Notes: generated by a model from the sequence alone, not told the origin. DNA of 64,000 nucleotides from Cryoendolithus antarcticus (GCA_002077065.1 NAJO01000022.1:372001-436000); one strand, 5' to 3'. Positions 1-11,893 are shown, counted from the first letter of the stretch. Numbers and translations: made by a program.

Positions 1-1190
1 CCTTGCATGCGGATCCACTCCTTCATCTTCGCCGGATCATTAGCAAGCGTAGTGTTTGCCATCGCGTAGGCGACGATCCCAGTGACATGTGGTGTAGCCA
101 TGCTAGTTCCAGATAGCACGTTGACCATATCCGGCGCACCGAGCCAGGCGGAGATGATGTCCTCGCCTGGTGCGTATACATCAACGCAATCCCCAAAGTT
201 GCTGAAGGAACTACGCTCGCCCGTAATCCCGACGGAGCCGACTGTGATTGCGCCGCCATGGGTACCACCGGACAGAGAAGGAGAGGTAGAGCAAGCATCC
301 TCGCCTGCATTGCCAGCTGCCACGACAGCGTGAACACCCGCCGAGATGGCTGCCGAGACGGCTGTGTCTATCGCCGTCACTGTGCCGCCTGAGGCAAGTG
401 ACATGCTGAGCACGGAGCCAGTGTGGCCGAAGTAAGACTTGCGTTTGTCGTGTTGCTGGATCACCCAGTCGATCCCTGCGACGACATTGGAAGACCACCC
501 GGAGCCTGTGCCGCTCAGCGCGCGCACGCCGAAGACGTTGGCATTCGAGGCAACACCTAGAGTCTCGCCTGCGGCTGTGCCGGCCACGTGCGTGCCGTGG
601 CCGTCTACTACGGTCATGTTGTTGTCATACGACCAGGGTTGGGACGCGCGATTGCCGAACACGACGTGCTCAGTGTATAAACCCGTGTCAATGATGTAGA
701 TGTCTGCGCCTTTGCCGAGGCCGCCGTTGGAGAATGAGTAGGTGTAATCTAGAGCTTTCGGATCGCCGGCTGCGAAAGAGGCCGTAGAGATGCGCTGTAG
801 TCCCCAGGGTGCCGAAGAGCGAGTGTCCCAAGTCTTGGCTGTGGTGACTACGCGTCGTTGTTGTCGGATAGGGAGGGCGAGGGCGTGGGTAACAGTTGCG
901 GCCTGCTCTACCATGGAGACATCGGACATGTTCGCGAGCAAGTCTAGGCAATGTGACTTCATGCTTGCAGCGAAGCCGATGAAGGCGCTGTTGTTGAAAA
1001 CATGGCGGACATCGGGGTGGGACTCGTTAAGCTCGAGACGTTGAAGAACTTCTGCCACTCGAGGTGGAGTGGGATGGTTCTTGTCGATGATAACGATGTG
1101 TTCTGCGCCGCCGGACCGATGCGAGGTCTCTGCTACGGCTTGCGTGCAGGCGCAGGCCGCGAAGGCGGTCAAGTATGCTAATAACTTCAT
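1..1190 (-). CDS. Secreted subtilisin-like serine protease (S8, proteinase K type), 3' end outside window
   Basis: Reading leftward from an ATG at 1190..1188, the frame stays open to the window edge (396 codons, no stop), so the C-terminus is missing. The start is followed by a short hydrophobic signal peptide (MKLLAYLTAFAACACTQA). Next comes an inhibitor-I9-like propeptide (about residues 35-105, with HIVIIDKNHP) and then the peptidase domain. The catalytic triad is intact: Asp168 in IIDTGLY, His198 in DGHGTHVAG and Ser363 in SGTSMATPH. Spacing is close to proteinase K. These endoproteases are secreted or vacuolar and degrade bulk protein. No intron is visible. The protease class is certain; whether it is a cuticle-degrading or cerevisin-like enzyme cannot be told from this piece. 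Confidence 0.93.
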   Translation of the reverse strand, partial: MKLLAYLTAFAACACTQAVAETSHRSGGAEHIVIIDKNHPTPPRVAEVLQRLELNESHPDVRHVFNNSAFIGFAASMKSHCLDLLANMSDVSMVEQAATVTHALALPIRQQRRVVTTAKTWDTRSSAPWGLQRISTASFAAGDPKALDYTYSFSNGGLGKGADIYIIDTGLYTEHVVFGNRASQPWSYDNNMTVVDGHGTHVAGTAAGETLGVASNANVFGVRALSGTGSGWSSNVVAGIDWVIQQHDKRKSYFGHTGSVLSMSLASGGTVTAIDTAVSAAISAGVHAVVAAGNAGEDACSTSPSLSGGTHGGAITVGSVGITGERSSFSNFGDCVDVYAPGEDIISAWLGAPDMVNVLSGTSMATPHVTGIVAYAMANTTLANDPAKMKEWIRMQ

Positions 1191-2498
1191 GATGGTCGTA
1201 ATGAGTGCCGTAGCGCTATCGAAGCGCTGTTACTGCAGTAGCGAATGCTGATCGTGCCTGCACGATTAGTATGATATAATATTGGTGATCAGAGCGAGCG
1301 TATGTAGATTAGCGACTAGAAGCGAGAGCTTGAGACCGTGAAATGAAAGAGCGAAAGACAATAGGGACAAAGACAATAGACAAAGAGACACAATAGCGAT
1401 GCTGAGGAGATGGTGAACGAAAGGTCGCCTCGCGTTCACCTTCTGTATGCCTGCAGTCAGTGAGACCGCCGCCATGGCCAGTCACTAGGGGTGTTGAGGA
1501 GTGCTCCCGGCCGTCGCAAGCAACACGCGCCAGTGCCAACCTGACACCGCGATGCGACGGTTCAGCTGCGGCCCATGGCCTGTGTGAAAGCTTTCTTGTG
1601 GTGCAGCTTGACTTGACGTGCTATTATTCTGTACCTGCGACCAATTGGCAGATCTGAAACGCCTTGGCCGAAACACGCCGGGCGCTGTCAGTCGGCGCTT
1701 GGGGTGAACGCGTTCCACGCGACCGGGAGTCTAGACACGATGAAGCTCGGACGAGGACTGCAGGTGATACAGTACATCTGGCCCAGTAGCTGGCGCGATG
1801 TGCCTTGTGTATGGCCTGCGCGAACAGATCGATCGCTTCAACAGAGGCCTAGAGTCGGCGCTCTTCCATGCGAACTTCCTATGCGTCGTAACAAGCAGCT
1901 TCATGTTGTACATCTCCTCAAGCAGTCTGTTGTCATGGCTAACAGAAGACACGACTGCGGTGATCAAAGGTCATCCCGCTGTGATCAACACTGCTTTCGC
2001 GAGGTTGGTGATATGTTCATCAACGATTGACAGATCGCACTATCACATGTCAGCAATAAACCGGCAGAAGGCCTAGCGTCGGCACCCGGGGTATCTTTCT
2101 CCGCGACGCGCCTGCCCTTGCTGTTTGCGGGCGATCGGATCCGAGAGATGTTATTTGTGTGGGGGCAGCAGCGGGCGAGGCTGTGTAGGTCAACTTTCTT
2201 CCACCTGACCGAAATGATTGGATCCACTACAGTACTTCATGAGAGACGTATTGCCGAACGAGTCAGGTAATAATAAAGTATCAGAGCTAGAGGTTGGTAG
2301 GTGTTGTCACGGATCAAGTATCGATTCTTTTTCCTACTCACCTCCTGCTTCGTGACTGCTGCCCGGCTCTTCGTTATACCGGAACGCCTGTTGAAGACCT
2401 TGAGAGGCTGTTTGCTTGGGCAGAAGATCACGAGACCACTACCGCAAAGACAGACGAGTCTTCTCGCGAATCACAAGACTGGCAACACCCCCGACGAC
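1191..2498. other. Intergenic, divergent promoters
   Basis: About 1.3 kb between the divergent starts of the subtilase and the next gene. Short open frames on both strands here have no recognisable domain and overlap each other. No tRNA, repeat or clear motif was seen. Confidence 0.5.
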
Positions 2499-3722
2499 AT
2501 GGCTTCGCCGCCAGCACCAGATCCACGCGAGCTCCTTCCTCCCCTTCTCGCTTGCCTACCCACCACATTCGTCTCGCCTCGACCTCCGCCAGCACTCCTC
2601 CCTCTCCTAGCCCCGGTACTTCGACAACGACTAAGCTACCTAGCAACAAGTGGAACACCCAGCTCAGACGGCTGGGTGAGACTGCTGAGTTGGGACGCAG
2701 ATCGAGCTGCAAAGCTGCCTTCGATAGTAGAGCACCTTGAGCTCGAACCACATCCCGTGTCCGGCGAGGTCGAGATCGATGATGTAGACTCGATACGGTA
2801 TCGACGACTAGATGAAGAGACACTGCATGCACGGCTAGAGGTTGGGCAGTTCGATTTGTTGCCGGTGTACGTTTGGTGCGAAACGGACGAGCATGGTGGT
2901 ACAGGACCGGGCTGGAAGTTGACCGAGTTGAGGAGTCTCGAAGACGTGGAAGATGGTGCACAGTGGTTCGAGTGGGTAGCACAGGCGAATGATGCAGCGA
3001 GCACGACAAGCATAGCCGTGCCCCAGGCGAACGAGAACGGTAACGGGTATCACGTGCCAGATACGAAAGACGAACAGGCCGAGGAGGATGATGACGACGA
3101 TGAAGGCTATTGGGCAGCATATGACCAGACACCAGGCGGCCGGACGCCAGCAACAAAGCGCTCTCCAGCACCACCTTCGAATGCCGGCCAAAGTACACGG
3201 GACCGCTCACAATCGGAACTCGAGTACTTCGCACGCTACAGCAACGAAGTGCAACCCGCACTCGATTCTCACGACCCAGACGAAGACCATCCAGAGCTTG
3301 GCAACAGCAGCTTGACAGGCACTACGCAACGGACTCGATCGCCTCTAGTACCCGCAGCGCAGCAACAAGACCCAACAACACGAACGGCACAATCACAAGA
3401 CTCTCCCACAGACGATCGGCCAGACTGGCAAAAAGCGCTTTACCCTCACGTCTCCGCCCAGCCTGCTGACTCTGTCCTCCCTACACCAGACTCCTCGTCA
3501 CTGGAACAGCCTCGAGCGATCTCACCCACATCATCAATAGGCAGTGTAGAAGCTTTGGAGCGGAAAGCAGAGCGGGATGACAGGGCGGAGATGGGCATCA
3601 AGATGCATATCGCGACGGACATCAAAAGCTTGTACAGATTGGCGCGTAGTGTCGGGATGGAGAGAGGCGAGTTCGAGAGAGTGGTGCGGACGGAGCTGGA
3701 GGTGCTGGGGATGATGGATTAG
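2499..3722 (+). CDS. Hypothetical fungal protein, 407 aa, acidic/Ser-rich middle
   Basis: Not recognised as a named family. The frame is open from 2301, but the ATG at 2499 (gacATGG context) is the likelier start because the 66 residues before it look like translated leader. The N-terminal 190 residues look folded (Leu/Pro-rich opening, then alternating charged and hydrophobic segments with PVYVWCETDEHGG). The middle is acidic and low complexity (EEDDDDDEGYWAAYDQTPGG), and a Ser/Thr/Pro-rich stretch follows. A basic-hydrophobic helical C-terminus (SLYRLARSVGMERGEFER) ends at GMMD. The folded-disordered-helical layout suggests a regulatory or adaptor protein, but that is only inference. No intron, membrane segment or signal peptide is seen. 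Confidence 0.75.
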   Translation: MASPPAPDPRELLPPLLACLPTTFVSPRPPPALLPLLAPVLRQRLSYLATSGTPSSDGWVRLLSWDADRAAKLPSIVEHLELEPHPVSGEVEIDDVDSIRYRRLDEETLHARLEVGQFDLLPVYVWCETDEHGGTGPGWKLTELRSLEDVEDGAQWFEWVAQANDAASTTSIAVPQANENGNGYHVPDTKDEQAEEDDDDDEGYWAAYDQTPGGRTPATKRSPAPPSNAGQSTRDRSQSELEYFARYSNEVQPALDSHDPDEDHPELGNSSLTGTTQRTRSPLVPAAQQQDPTTRTAQSQDSPTDDRPDWQKALYPHVSAQPADSVLPTPDSSSLEQPRAISPTSSIGSVEALERKAERDDRAEMGIKMHIATDIKSLYRLARSVGMERGEFERVVRTELEVLGMMD

Positions 3723-4666
3723 GTCGTGTGAAGCCATTTTAGATGGCCGCATAACACGTCATATCCCATGCAATTATAATACATGACCTGGCGTAAGAGA
3801 CCACCGCTGTTCACATCTCTGAACTTTGATCCGTGCATTGTGCCAAGCTTTTGGTGAACCGGGGGTGGAGCGCGATGTGAACTCTACACAGCTCCACACG
3901 TATTCCAGCATGGACCTCACCTCAGTATTAATACCAAAGCCCTTTCGTTCAATCCGGTCTGGATCAACGACACGTTACGAACATTTTCAAGCACTCCCCT
4001 ACCACATGGACAAGCTTCTCCCCGGAGCCAAGCCTCCCTCCCCTCCAGATCTCCAATGCAGCCCAATCACAGCTCCTCGCTTGACAGATGGACTCGTATC
4101 GTGCAGGCTACACAGACACGGAAGGATCGATTCGACCGCACCATGTGACGCGCGGATGTCTCGTTCGATGCCGCTGTCGCATGGCAGCTTGCGGCATTGG
4201 AGTGGCGAAGCTGGTGTTGATGTTGATGAATGTAGGTTCGATCTCTCCAAATCCTCCAATCTGTCGGTCTTGCGCCTCCACTCTTTCTGTCATTGCACAT
4301 TGTTTCTGGTGCTACGGGTAAATTGGAAGGATTGAGCTATCTCGAGAGCTCGGCCGAGGGTGTAGGCGAAAGACCGTCGCCAGCATCCTCACTAGAACAA
4401 GGCAGCCTTGGGGCAGTGTACTTCTGTTATTTACACTCGCTTCTACGTCCGGGACATGCGAGCTGGGAAGCTGCACTCCAATCGAGTTCAGGACGATCGC
4501 GCTGGATTGGAAGACGTCGGGATTCGCGTCACACACCAGTAGTGAGCCAAGCGCCCGATCATTAGACTGCCCGTTACGAAGGTCGAAGTCATACGCCTGG
4601 AGATCAGCGCTAGACAGACCCGCAGGCAAAGCGACATCACGAGCGGCTCGACTCTGACTTGCAATA
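3723..4666. other. Intergenic
   Basis: About 0.95 kb separating the hypothetical gene from the GH76 gene; presumably the 3' region of one and the promoter of the other. A 169-codon open frame at 3826..4335 and antisense frames overlap here without recognisable domains, and I judge them chance. Nothing else seen. Confidence 0.45.
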
Positions 4667-6368
4667 ATGTTGTCAATGCGACGGCTTCTCGCGAGCGGGG
4701 CTGCGCTCTTGCTCCTCAGCGGCACCACGAGTGCCATTGAGCTTGATCTCGATAACCCAGGTAAGTGACGCCCGAGAGCTAGTGCCATGCACTGGACTGA
4801 TCTTCCCCAAGCCTCGATCCGCTCAGCTGCAAGCACGATTGCTCATGGCATGATGTCCTACTACTCTGGCAACGAGTCCGGCCAGGTTCCTGGCCTTCTT
4901 CCCAAACCTCCATACTACTGGTGGGAAGCTGGCGCCATGTTCGGCTCACTCATAGATTACTGGTACTACACCGGCGACACGACGTACAACGACAACGTCA
5001 TGCAAGCCATGCTCTTCCAGGTAGGCGAAGGTGTGGATTATGAGCCCCGAAATCAGACGAGCAATCTAGGAAACGACGATCAGTCCTTCTGGGCCATGAG
5101 TGCAATGAGTGCAGCCGAGCTGAAGTTTCCGAACCCACCGCCGAACGAGCCTCAATGGCTAGCCCTCGTGCAGGCAGTTTTTAACCGGCAAGCATCGAGA
5201 TGGGACACCTCGACGTGTGGAGGTGGGCTGAGATGGCAGGCTGTGTCTATCAATGCTGGCTACAACTACAAGAACACTATTGCGAATGGTCCATTCGCTG
5301 CGATCGCCGCACGACTAGGGGCGTACACGCAGAACCAGACGTACTTTGAGTGGGCAGAGAAGTCTTGGGACTGGGTCTGACACTACCATTTGGTGCAATC
5401 AAATCAGAGTAGGGCTCACTGACTCAACTTGCAGATGTCCAGGATCGGACTTATCAACGAAGCCTACCAAGTCTTCGACGGCAGTGAGGCCGATAAGCTG
5501 AACTGTACGCAAGTCGATCAAACGCAGTGGACATATAACGCCGGTATCATGCTACTTACCGCGGCGACGATGTGGAATCAGGTATACAGAGCCTGTAGGA
5601 TGCACTGTTCTCGTGCCGAGCTTACGCGATTCCTCAGACGACCGGTGATGTGCAAGCCAAGTGGGGGACCAGAGTCTCCGGCCTGTTAGGAGCCAACATG
5701 GCGTTTTTCAGGAACCAGACGATTATGTATGGTACGTCACTCATTCGCATCAAATTAGCAAGGAGTATTAGGTCTCTCCTCGGACCACGCAAGCTTAATA
5801 GATCAACCCGTCTCCCTACTAACCCACCTCCCAGAAGTCTCCTGCGAAATAAACTTCGCGCCCAGCAAAGGCGTCTGCAACACCGATCAACACAGCTTCA
5901 AAGCCTATCTCAGTCGCTGGTACGCCGCGACGACCAAACTTGCCCCCTGGACAGCGCCCACAATTCTGCCCTTGCTGCGCTCCTCCGCGACGGCAGCTGC
6001 TGCAGCCTGCTCCGGTGGATCCGACGGCGTCACGTGTCCAAGTAGATGGTGGATGGCGTGGGATGGTGAGTACGGCGTGGGCCAGCAGATGAGCGCGCTG
6101 GAAGTCATACAGTCGAATCTCATTCAGAGCGTCGCTGGGCCGGTGAGTAATAAGACTGGAGGGACGAGTCAGGGAGATCCGAATGCTGGGATGGGAGTGG
6201 GACAGATCAAGCCGCCGACAGCGATTACGGCGAGGGACAAAGGTGGTGCTGGGGCGTTGACGGCGATCTGGTTGGTTATTATGTTGGGAGGGAGCTGGGT
6301 AAGTTTCGCCATACACCGAAAGCCCAGGATGTGAGAGCTAATGGTTCCAGTTCATGATTTCCGACTAA
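4667..6368 (+). CDS. GH76 mannan endo-1,6-alpha-mannosidase, DFG5/DCW1 type
   Basis: Six exons: 4667..4760, 4812..5374, 5435..5581, 5638..5731, 5835..6298, 6351..6368. Introns are 51, 60, 56, 103 and 52 bp. All phases agree and give 459 aa, the usual length for fungal DFG5/DCW1. The protein starts with a signal peptide ([19 protein letters not shown]) and ends in a hydrophobic tail ([19 protein letters not shown]) that fits a GPI-anchor signal. The GH76 domain includes [17 protein letters not shown], the catalytic Asp pair D120-D121 in [16 protein letters not shown] and [15 protein letters not shown]. Family members act at the plasma membrane or wall and are thought to transfer GPI-mannoprotein glycans into the cell wall. 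The last exon holds only five codons and the stop. Confidence 0.92.
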
Positions 6369-6544
6369 TACGCTATGACATGGATGAAACGTACACGATG
6401 CACCCGGTCTGTCCTCCGTCCCGAATGATCGTCAACGGTCCTGCGTGACGCTCCATGTGTATTGAGCAAGCCGCCCTGTTGTCGACTTCAGTGATGTATG
6501 CGCCTGCGCGCCGGCTATGATGCCATGCCCTCCAGCATTGCCCA

Positions 6545-6887
6545 CTACTCCCCAATCACATATGTGCACCCTTCGCTCCCCATCCATACCTCGTGTCGGC
6601 GTCCCGCATCTACGTCGAGTCTACTGCCCACACCGAATGTCTCTTTCGTGGGCTTCGCATCATCAGGATACGTGATAGTAAGCTCGCCGCGCAGGATTAG
6701 ATGAGTTGTGAGGCCACTATGGGAGTGCGGTGGATAGTGGGCATTCCTGGGGCGCTTCTCAGCGGAAGATCGAAGTATATTTGGTGGTAGTGGGGTAGAT
6801 TTACGCGCCATCAGTCCATGAGAAGACGTGGGAGAAGCCCCAGGAGCGGACGGTGGACTCTGCGGAGGCTTTGCTCAGAGTGGCCAT
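6545..6887 (-). CDS. Small single-domain cupin protein, 94 aa
   Basis: Two exons on the minus strand, 6887..6805 and 6746..6545, around a 58-bp intron; the join restores DGANAHYPPHSHSG. The product is 94 aa. Exon 1 gives an N-terminal helix (MATLSKASAES...FSWTDG). Exon 2 carries a compact cupin barrel: a metal-site HxH (PPHSHSG), LRGELTITY, GVGSRLDVDAG, then RRHEVWMGSEGCTYVIGE. The second cupin motif has a His before the EVW. Such mini-cupins are widespread in bacteria and fungi, and their substrate is usually unknown. Its 3' end converges with the GH76 gene 177 bp away. No targeting signal is seen, so it is probably cytosolic. Confidence 0.82.
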
Positions 6888-7316
6888 CTTCGTCGCGATC
6901 GAAAATCTTCCGTGTGTCTTATTCACTGATGACTTCTGCCGAGACTCCATGCTGAGGGTCGACCCAGTGACGTCGAAGCGCGGGTCAGCTGTGAGATCGC
7001 TGCAGGGGAAGCGGCCCTGTTTCACTATGGATATAGCTCTACATGGTGCATGCATTGGCATAGAGCTGTCGGCTTACCCGGCACGATGTCTCAAGGCAAG
7101 GTATTTGCACAATATGTTTGCAGACATGGATGGCTCGAGGTAGGGACTTTGTTGACAGTCCGAGTTCCTACGTTGTGGTCAATGCCAAATGTGAGAGACA
7201 TTGAATTCGCTCGCAATCTCATGCACCACCTCCCATGAGGTGTATTCCGACATATCTGGCAGACTTGAGTCTAGGTCGCTGGTTTTGATCGATTTGGATA
7301 CTCAACACAAGCGATC
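6888..7316. other. Divergent promoter between cupin and PLC genes
   Basis: About 430 bp between the minus-strand cupin start and the plus-strand phospholipase start. No motif can be assigned with confidence. Confidence 0.4.
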
Positions 7317-9552
7317 ATGGCATCAGCAGAGAGCAGCTCGCCAGAGCTGGCTGCGTCGGTCCTGAAGCACGCCAAAGCAGAATACCAGGCTCAGCTGCAA
7401 ACCGGTGTCAAGCGCGACTCCTTCGATCACTTCCTCACGAATTTGGTCTCTCCAGAGGCGTCAGGGCCATTGCCCATCTCGCCAAACATCTCACACAAGA
7501 TCTCACAGTACTTCATCTCCAGCTCGCACAACACTTATCTTACTGGCAACCAGCTATGGTCGAAAAGCTCAACAGATGCCTATAAAGATGTACTCAAGCG
7601 AGGATGTCGATGCATTGAGATCGACGTCTGGGACGGCGACTCGCCTTCGTCGGCCTCATCATCTGATGCCGAAGGTCAGACCGGCAAGCCACGTGAGGAA
7701 AGCGAAGTGAAGAAGCTTCGCGGCTTCTTCAAGAAAGGTCTCGGCAGGCTCAAGTCCAATGACAAGCCTATCAAAGCGGTCCAGAACGAAGCCGCGAGGC
7801 CTGATTCCTCACCAGGCGAAGACCACATGCCCACGCCGTGGCGGACTATGAGTGGTCGCGCTGAGCCAAAGGTTTATCACGGCTACACGGCAACGAAGGA
7901 AGTGCCATTTCGCAAGGTGGCTGAAGTCATTCGCGATTACGCATTTAGAAAATCGGATCTGCCTTTGATCGTCTCCTTCGAGGTGCACACAAGTCCAGAA
8001 CAGCAGGAGATCATGGTGGAGATCATCAACGATTACTGGAAGCAGTATCTGGTGCCTGTACCTGCGGACTTCAGTGAGACAACGCCTCTACCAGCGCTGG
8101 AAAGTCTGAGGAAGCGAATTCTGATCAAGGTCAAGTACACGCCGCCTGAAAAGGTAGACAAGTCACTATCGAAGACCACTTCACATGAGGAGTCATCGGA
8201 CGATGAGACACAGGGTGAGCAAGTCAAAAAGGGCACGATCATTGGAGCACTTGGTCGTCTCGGCGTGTACACTCGAAGCTGTCATTTTCATGGCTTCGAT
8301 CAGCCCGAAGCCAAGCTCCCAACGCACATCTTTGCACTTGGTGAGGGTAAGCTGTTGGATCTCCATGAGGAGTCACCCGGTCAAGTGTTCAAGCACAACC
8401 TCGACTACCTGATGCGAGCGTACCCGAAAGGCACTCGAGTTCGGTCGAACAACCTCGATCCGGCGCCGTTCTGGCGGCAAGGCATACAGATGGTGGCTTT
8501 GAATTGGCAGCAGATGAATGCTGCAATGATGCTCAACGAAGCTATGTTCGCAGGGACGGGTGGCTGGGCTCTCAAGCCGGAAGGCTATCGAATGGAGGAT
8601 GGCACATTGCCTGCACTTAAGCGAACCGACATGGATCTCACGATCAGAATCTTGGCCGCACAAGGGCTGGGGATCGAGGAAAGTATACCAGATGCGTATG
8701 TGAAATGTGAATTGCATGTTGGCGCTCAGTCCGACGACGGTGCCAGTGACTTCCGAGACGGTGCGAAGAACAAAGGCGGGGAATGGAAGCGCAAGACTTC
8801 CGTACGGCATAGCCGCGGTCCCGACTTCGCCGGCGAGACGTTGAGCTTTGCGGGCGTTACGGGTGTCGTGCCCGACTTGAGCTTTGTTAGGTACGTGGCT
8901 TCCATTCCGGTGTCTATCGTTGAGATTATGCAGCATGTTCAGCGTCTCTGCGTGGGACCAGCGCAGAGCGGTCTGACGTTGCTTGATGCTGCTTGGTCTT
9001 GTTGTGGTCGTACTGTGCGGCAGTGTGGCGAGTACACTTCGTGAGACGAGACACACCGCCACATCAATCTCCGACTCAGAGCACGCGACCATGGAAGTCT
9101 GGGGTAGCCAGCACGAGCGCGGCTCTTGCTGCCGGTCTCCGAGGAGTACAAGGCCATTGCGCGTTTGGTCGCTTAGTGACCAGTGACCACGCTGTACCAA
9201 CGGGTGGCTGCGCAAGAGCCGTCACACTGCCGTGCTGTGCGCTGTCAGGACCCAACAACTGCCGAAACTGTGGAGAAGTACTTCAGCAAGGCACTGCTCG
9301 TTTTGCTACGCGGCTGTAACGCGGAGACCACCAGCTGATGATAGTACTTGCAGGTTCAAGCTTATGGATGAGGATCGTTTCCAGCAGGATAAGATGATCG
9401 CATGGGGGTGTTACAGACTTGATCGATTCCGCCCCGGTCTGCAGCTACTTCACCTCTCCGATCTGTCCGGACGAGCATGTAACGCACGGTTGCTCATCAA
9501 TTCAACGTTGTCCGTTGTCGCTTCCGCGCAGGCGAGTCAGATGGCGACCTGA
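7317..9552 (+). CDS. Phosphoinositide-specific phospholipase C
   Basis: Exons 7317..8890 and 9354..9552, 590 aa. The enzyme cleaves PIP2 to diacylglycerol and inositol trisphosphate at the plasma membrane. The X domain runs from about residue 58 to 240, with SSHNTYLTGNQ (catalytic H71, N72), IEIDVWDG (E101, D103), VYHGYT (second catalytic H188) and VSFEVH (E222). A charged insert of about 75 residues splits X between D107 and R181. The Y domain follows (YTRSCHFHGF, THIFALGEG, YPKGTRVRSNN, FWRQGIQMVALNWQ). The C2 domain starts near residue 440 and continues only across the 463-bp intron, into FKLMDEDRF...GLQLLHLSDLSG. No EF-hand or PH domain is obvious, so it is shorter than yeast Plc1. The intron is far longer than others in the window, but it joins the two halves of C2 in frame. 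Confidence 0.92.
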
Positions 9553-11591
9553 TGTCCAACGGACTGGAAAGCTCGAGATCGGCCGCTCATATACGAGTGG
9601 CCGGGGAAAGAAACTTCGATGTGATGATCTGTCGGTGAGGATGCGAAGCTGCTATATCGCAATGAGAGCCGCTGGCGCACATAGGCAGCGCCTCAACTAA
9701 GGTCGTGCAACGCGTAGCAGCGGTAAATTCAACCGTACATCAACGATCATGGAGCAAGACCAGTTTCGCTGTAAACTCCCTCTATGGTGGGCTTATGCAG
9801 TGAGGCAGCATTGGCCCAATGGTTCGGTGCATGCGAGTGGGTATCCGACTGTACCAAGTTAGAGATTGCCGGAGACTACCGACTTTAGCTTGCAGCCAAC
9901 TTCCGTATGCATCTTCAGCAAGCTCTGCAAACTCGCATAATCTGGAGTGTTACCACAGCGCATGTTATCGTGGTAGCGATTTCAAACACTATAAGCCCAC
10001 TCATAAAGATCAATTGGAGAATCATCCCCTCGATCTGATGACCATTGCGAGTCTCTAGAAGTGTGGTGGGGTCCTTTAGATGTCCCATATCATGGTCAGC
10101 AGAAGCAGCTGCTGCAGGAAGAGCGGTGTCGCTGCAACTGCAATGGATCGCCGTGTCCCTCATGCCGTGAGACCCGTTGTGGACCTCGATAAACGTGGGG
10201 AGATCTGGAGAAGGAGCATAACAGCGACGGCCTTGCTCGAAGCGAGCGGAAGAACTTGTGCTGCGCTTAGCCTGTAGTCTTGGCGGTCATATTTGCGAGG
10301 CCTTTTACATTTGTCATTGGATGATGGGGAGTGGGATTCATGTGAGGTCGGCCAGCGCGACCCGAAGCGGAAAGGTGCCACCCAAGACCGGGATTAGAAG
10401 GTTTCTTCCGTCTAAGCTAACTTCGAAGGTCTCCTGCAGTCGCGAGACGCATCTTGGGTTGTCCTCTGCTCCTGCAGCCACCAGCGGCCTGGAATTGATC
10501 TTGCGCCTGCACCGAGGACCTCCATCCATGCTTGCGCAATCATGCCGATGCACAGGCGTTGGTCGCAAACGGCACGCTCTCACCACTTTCCCGGCTGCAC
10601 AGCAGACTTTCCACACAGAGTTGACAGGTCACAAAGTCCATTCGAACGTCCTGCGTATCAGTCAAAGGCATGACTAGCTCTACCGCAAGTCTAACGCAAG
10701 TCGACAACATTGTTTGCAAGCTGGTCGTATCGCGGCCGCTGCGCTTTCGCACTAGAGGTATCATCACTCCCTAAGCAATTGGTAGGCGTGCTTGATCCGT
10801 CCCAGGTTCCAGGTTGCTGGCATGGCTGGCGTGTGCTGTGATTGCTGGAGCGCTTGTTTAATTTATCAGGGTTCTTCAGATGTGGATCGCGATGTGCGAT
10901 GGCGCAAGCCGCAGGCACAGAGCTCGGCACGTCAGGCCCGTCGTTCTAGCTTGCAATTCTGCCATCACCTCACACATGGGCATCTCACTTGATCTCATGC
11001 CATTGCGCAGACGCTCGAACTCTATCACGCATCTGTCACGATCCATGACCCGCTCCAGGCCTGGACGGCAACTTTCGTGAGCTTTCGAGTGCGCGAGTCG
11101 AGCATTCGTTAACTGCAGAGGCGGCATCCCGACTTCGCTTACGGAATGTCGGATCGGTCACTGGCCCTATGTGCAAGTGTAACCACGAGCTTGAGCAGGT
11201 CGCCGGACCTGTGTCATGGCCTTTGGAACACAAGACAGCTCGCCGGCAGACTGGGAGCAGTATGTCGAGTGTTTGTTCAGGGATGGCAGGCTAGCGGCAC
11301 AATTGGGAGTGCTCAACAGCAGTGCTATGCATGTTTGCGACACGACACATAATGTACTCACCGAATCCTGGCCGGTATAAGTATGCATGCCCCTTGTGTC
11401 TGCGTTCAAACTTCAAGTACTTCCAGGGGCCCTCTCGTACGCAGTTCACTCTTTCGGCTCTTGATCCGTCAGCATACCCAATATCAACAGTCGCTACAGT
11501 ACACCTTTTCCACATCCCAAACCTTTCGACTTTGATCCACTGTAACACTACTTTGACCGACCTCACCATTGCCTTTACCTCACCGTCTACC
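9553..11591. other. Gene-poor intergenic, about 2.0 kb
   Basis: Only short mutually overlapping open frames on both strands, none with a recognisable domain. The last 150 bp (11440-11590) are pyrimidine-rich and probably form the leader of the small zinc-ribbon gene. No tRNA or repeat seen. Confidence 0.45.
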
Positions 11592-11893
11592 ATGTCTTGC
11601 CGCCGCCATCGCTACGAAGCAACGCTCCGCCGCCTGGGCATTGAACAACTACCGCCGCTGTACTCCCAGCACCAAGGTCGTCTGAGCAGGCACTTCTCTC
11701 CACTCGACGGCAATCTCCCCGTGCGGACAATGCCGGTACGTACCGCACGCCGCGATTTTGCTGCCCCCCCCAGCATCAGACTGATCTCGACCAGGTACCT
11801 GGGCAAAGGTGTCCAAGCTGTCTACATCGCGGACAAACAGTCTGGGTCATACGCGGCAAGCGTTGCCCTGCATGCGGCACCGAAGTGAAATGA
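11592..11893 (+). CDS. Small zinc-ribbon-like protein, 80 aa
   Basis: Exon 1 is 11592..11735 and exon 2 is 11795..11893, around a 59-bp intron (GTACGT..CCAG, ACTGAT branch). The 48-residue first exon is basic and unstructured (RRHRYEATLRRLGIEQLPPL). The second exon encodes 32 residues with two Cys pairs, RCPSC and KRCPACG, separated by 14 residues that include GQTVWVIRG. This CxxC-x14-CxxC knuckle fits a single zinc site. The motif appears only after splicing, and neither exon has it in the unspliced frame. No signal peptide is seen. It is isolated in a gene-poor stretch. Function unknown; zinc binding is inferred from the Cys pattern. Confidence 0.65.

Noticed and set aside
2428..3261. 277-codon minus-strand frame antisense to the 407-aa hypothetical gene
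   Set aside because: Mirror of codon bias in the plus-strand gene; Arg/Ser/His-rich shadow composition.
3826..4335. 169-codon plus-strand open frame
   Set aside because: No domain or conserved-looking segment and antisense frames of similar length overlap it.
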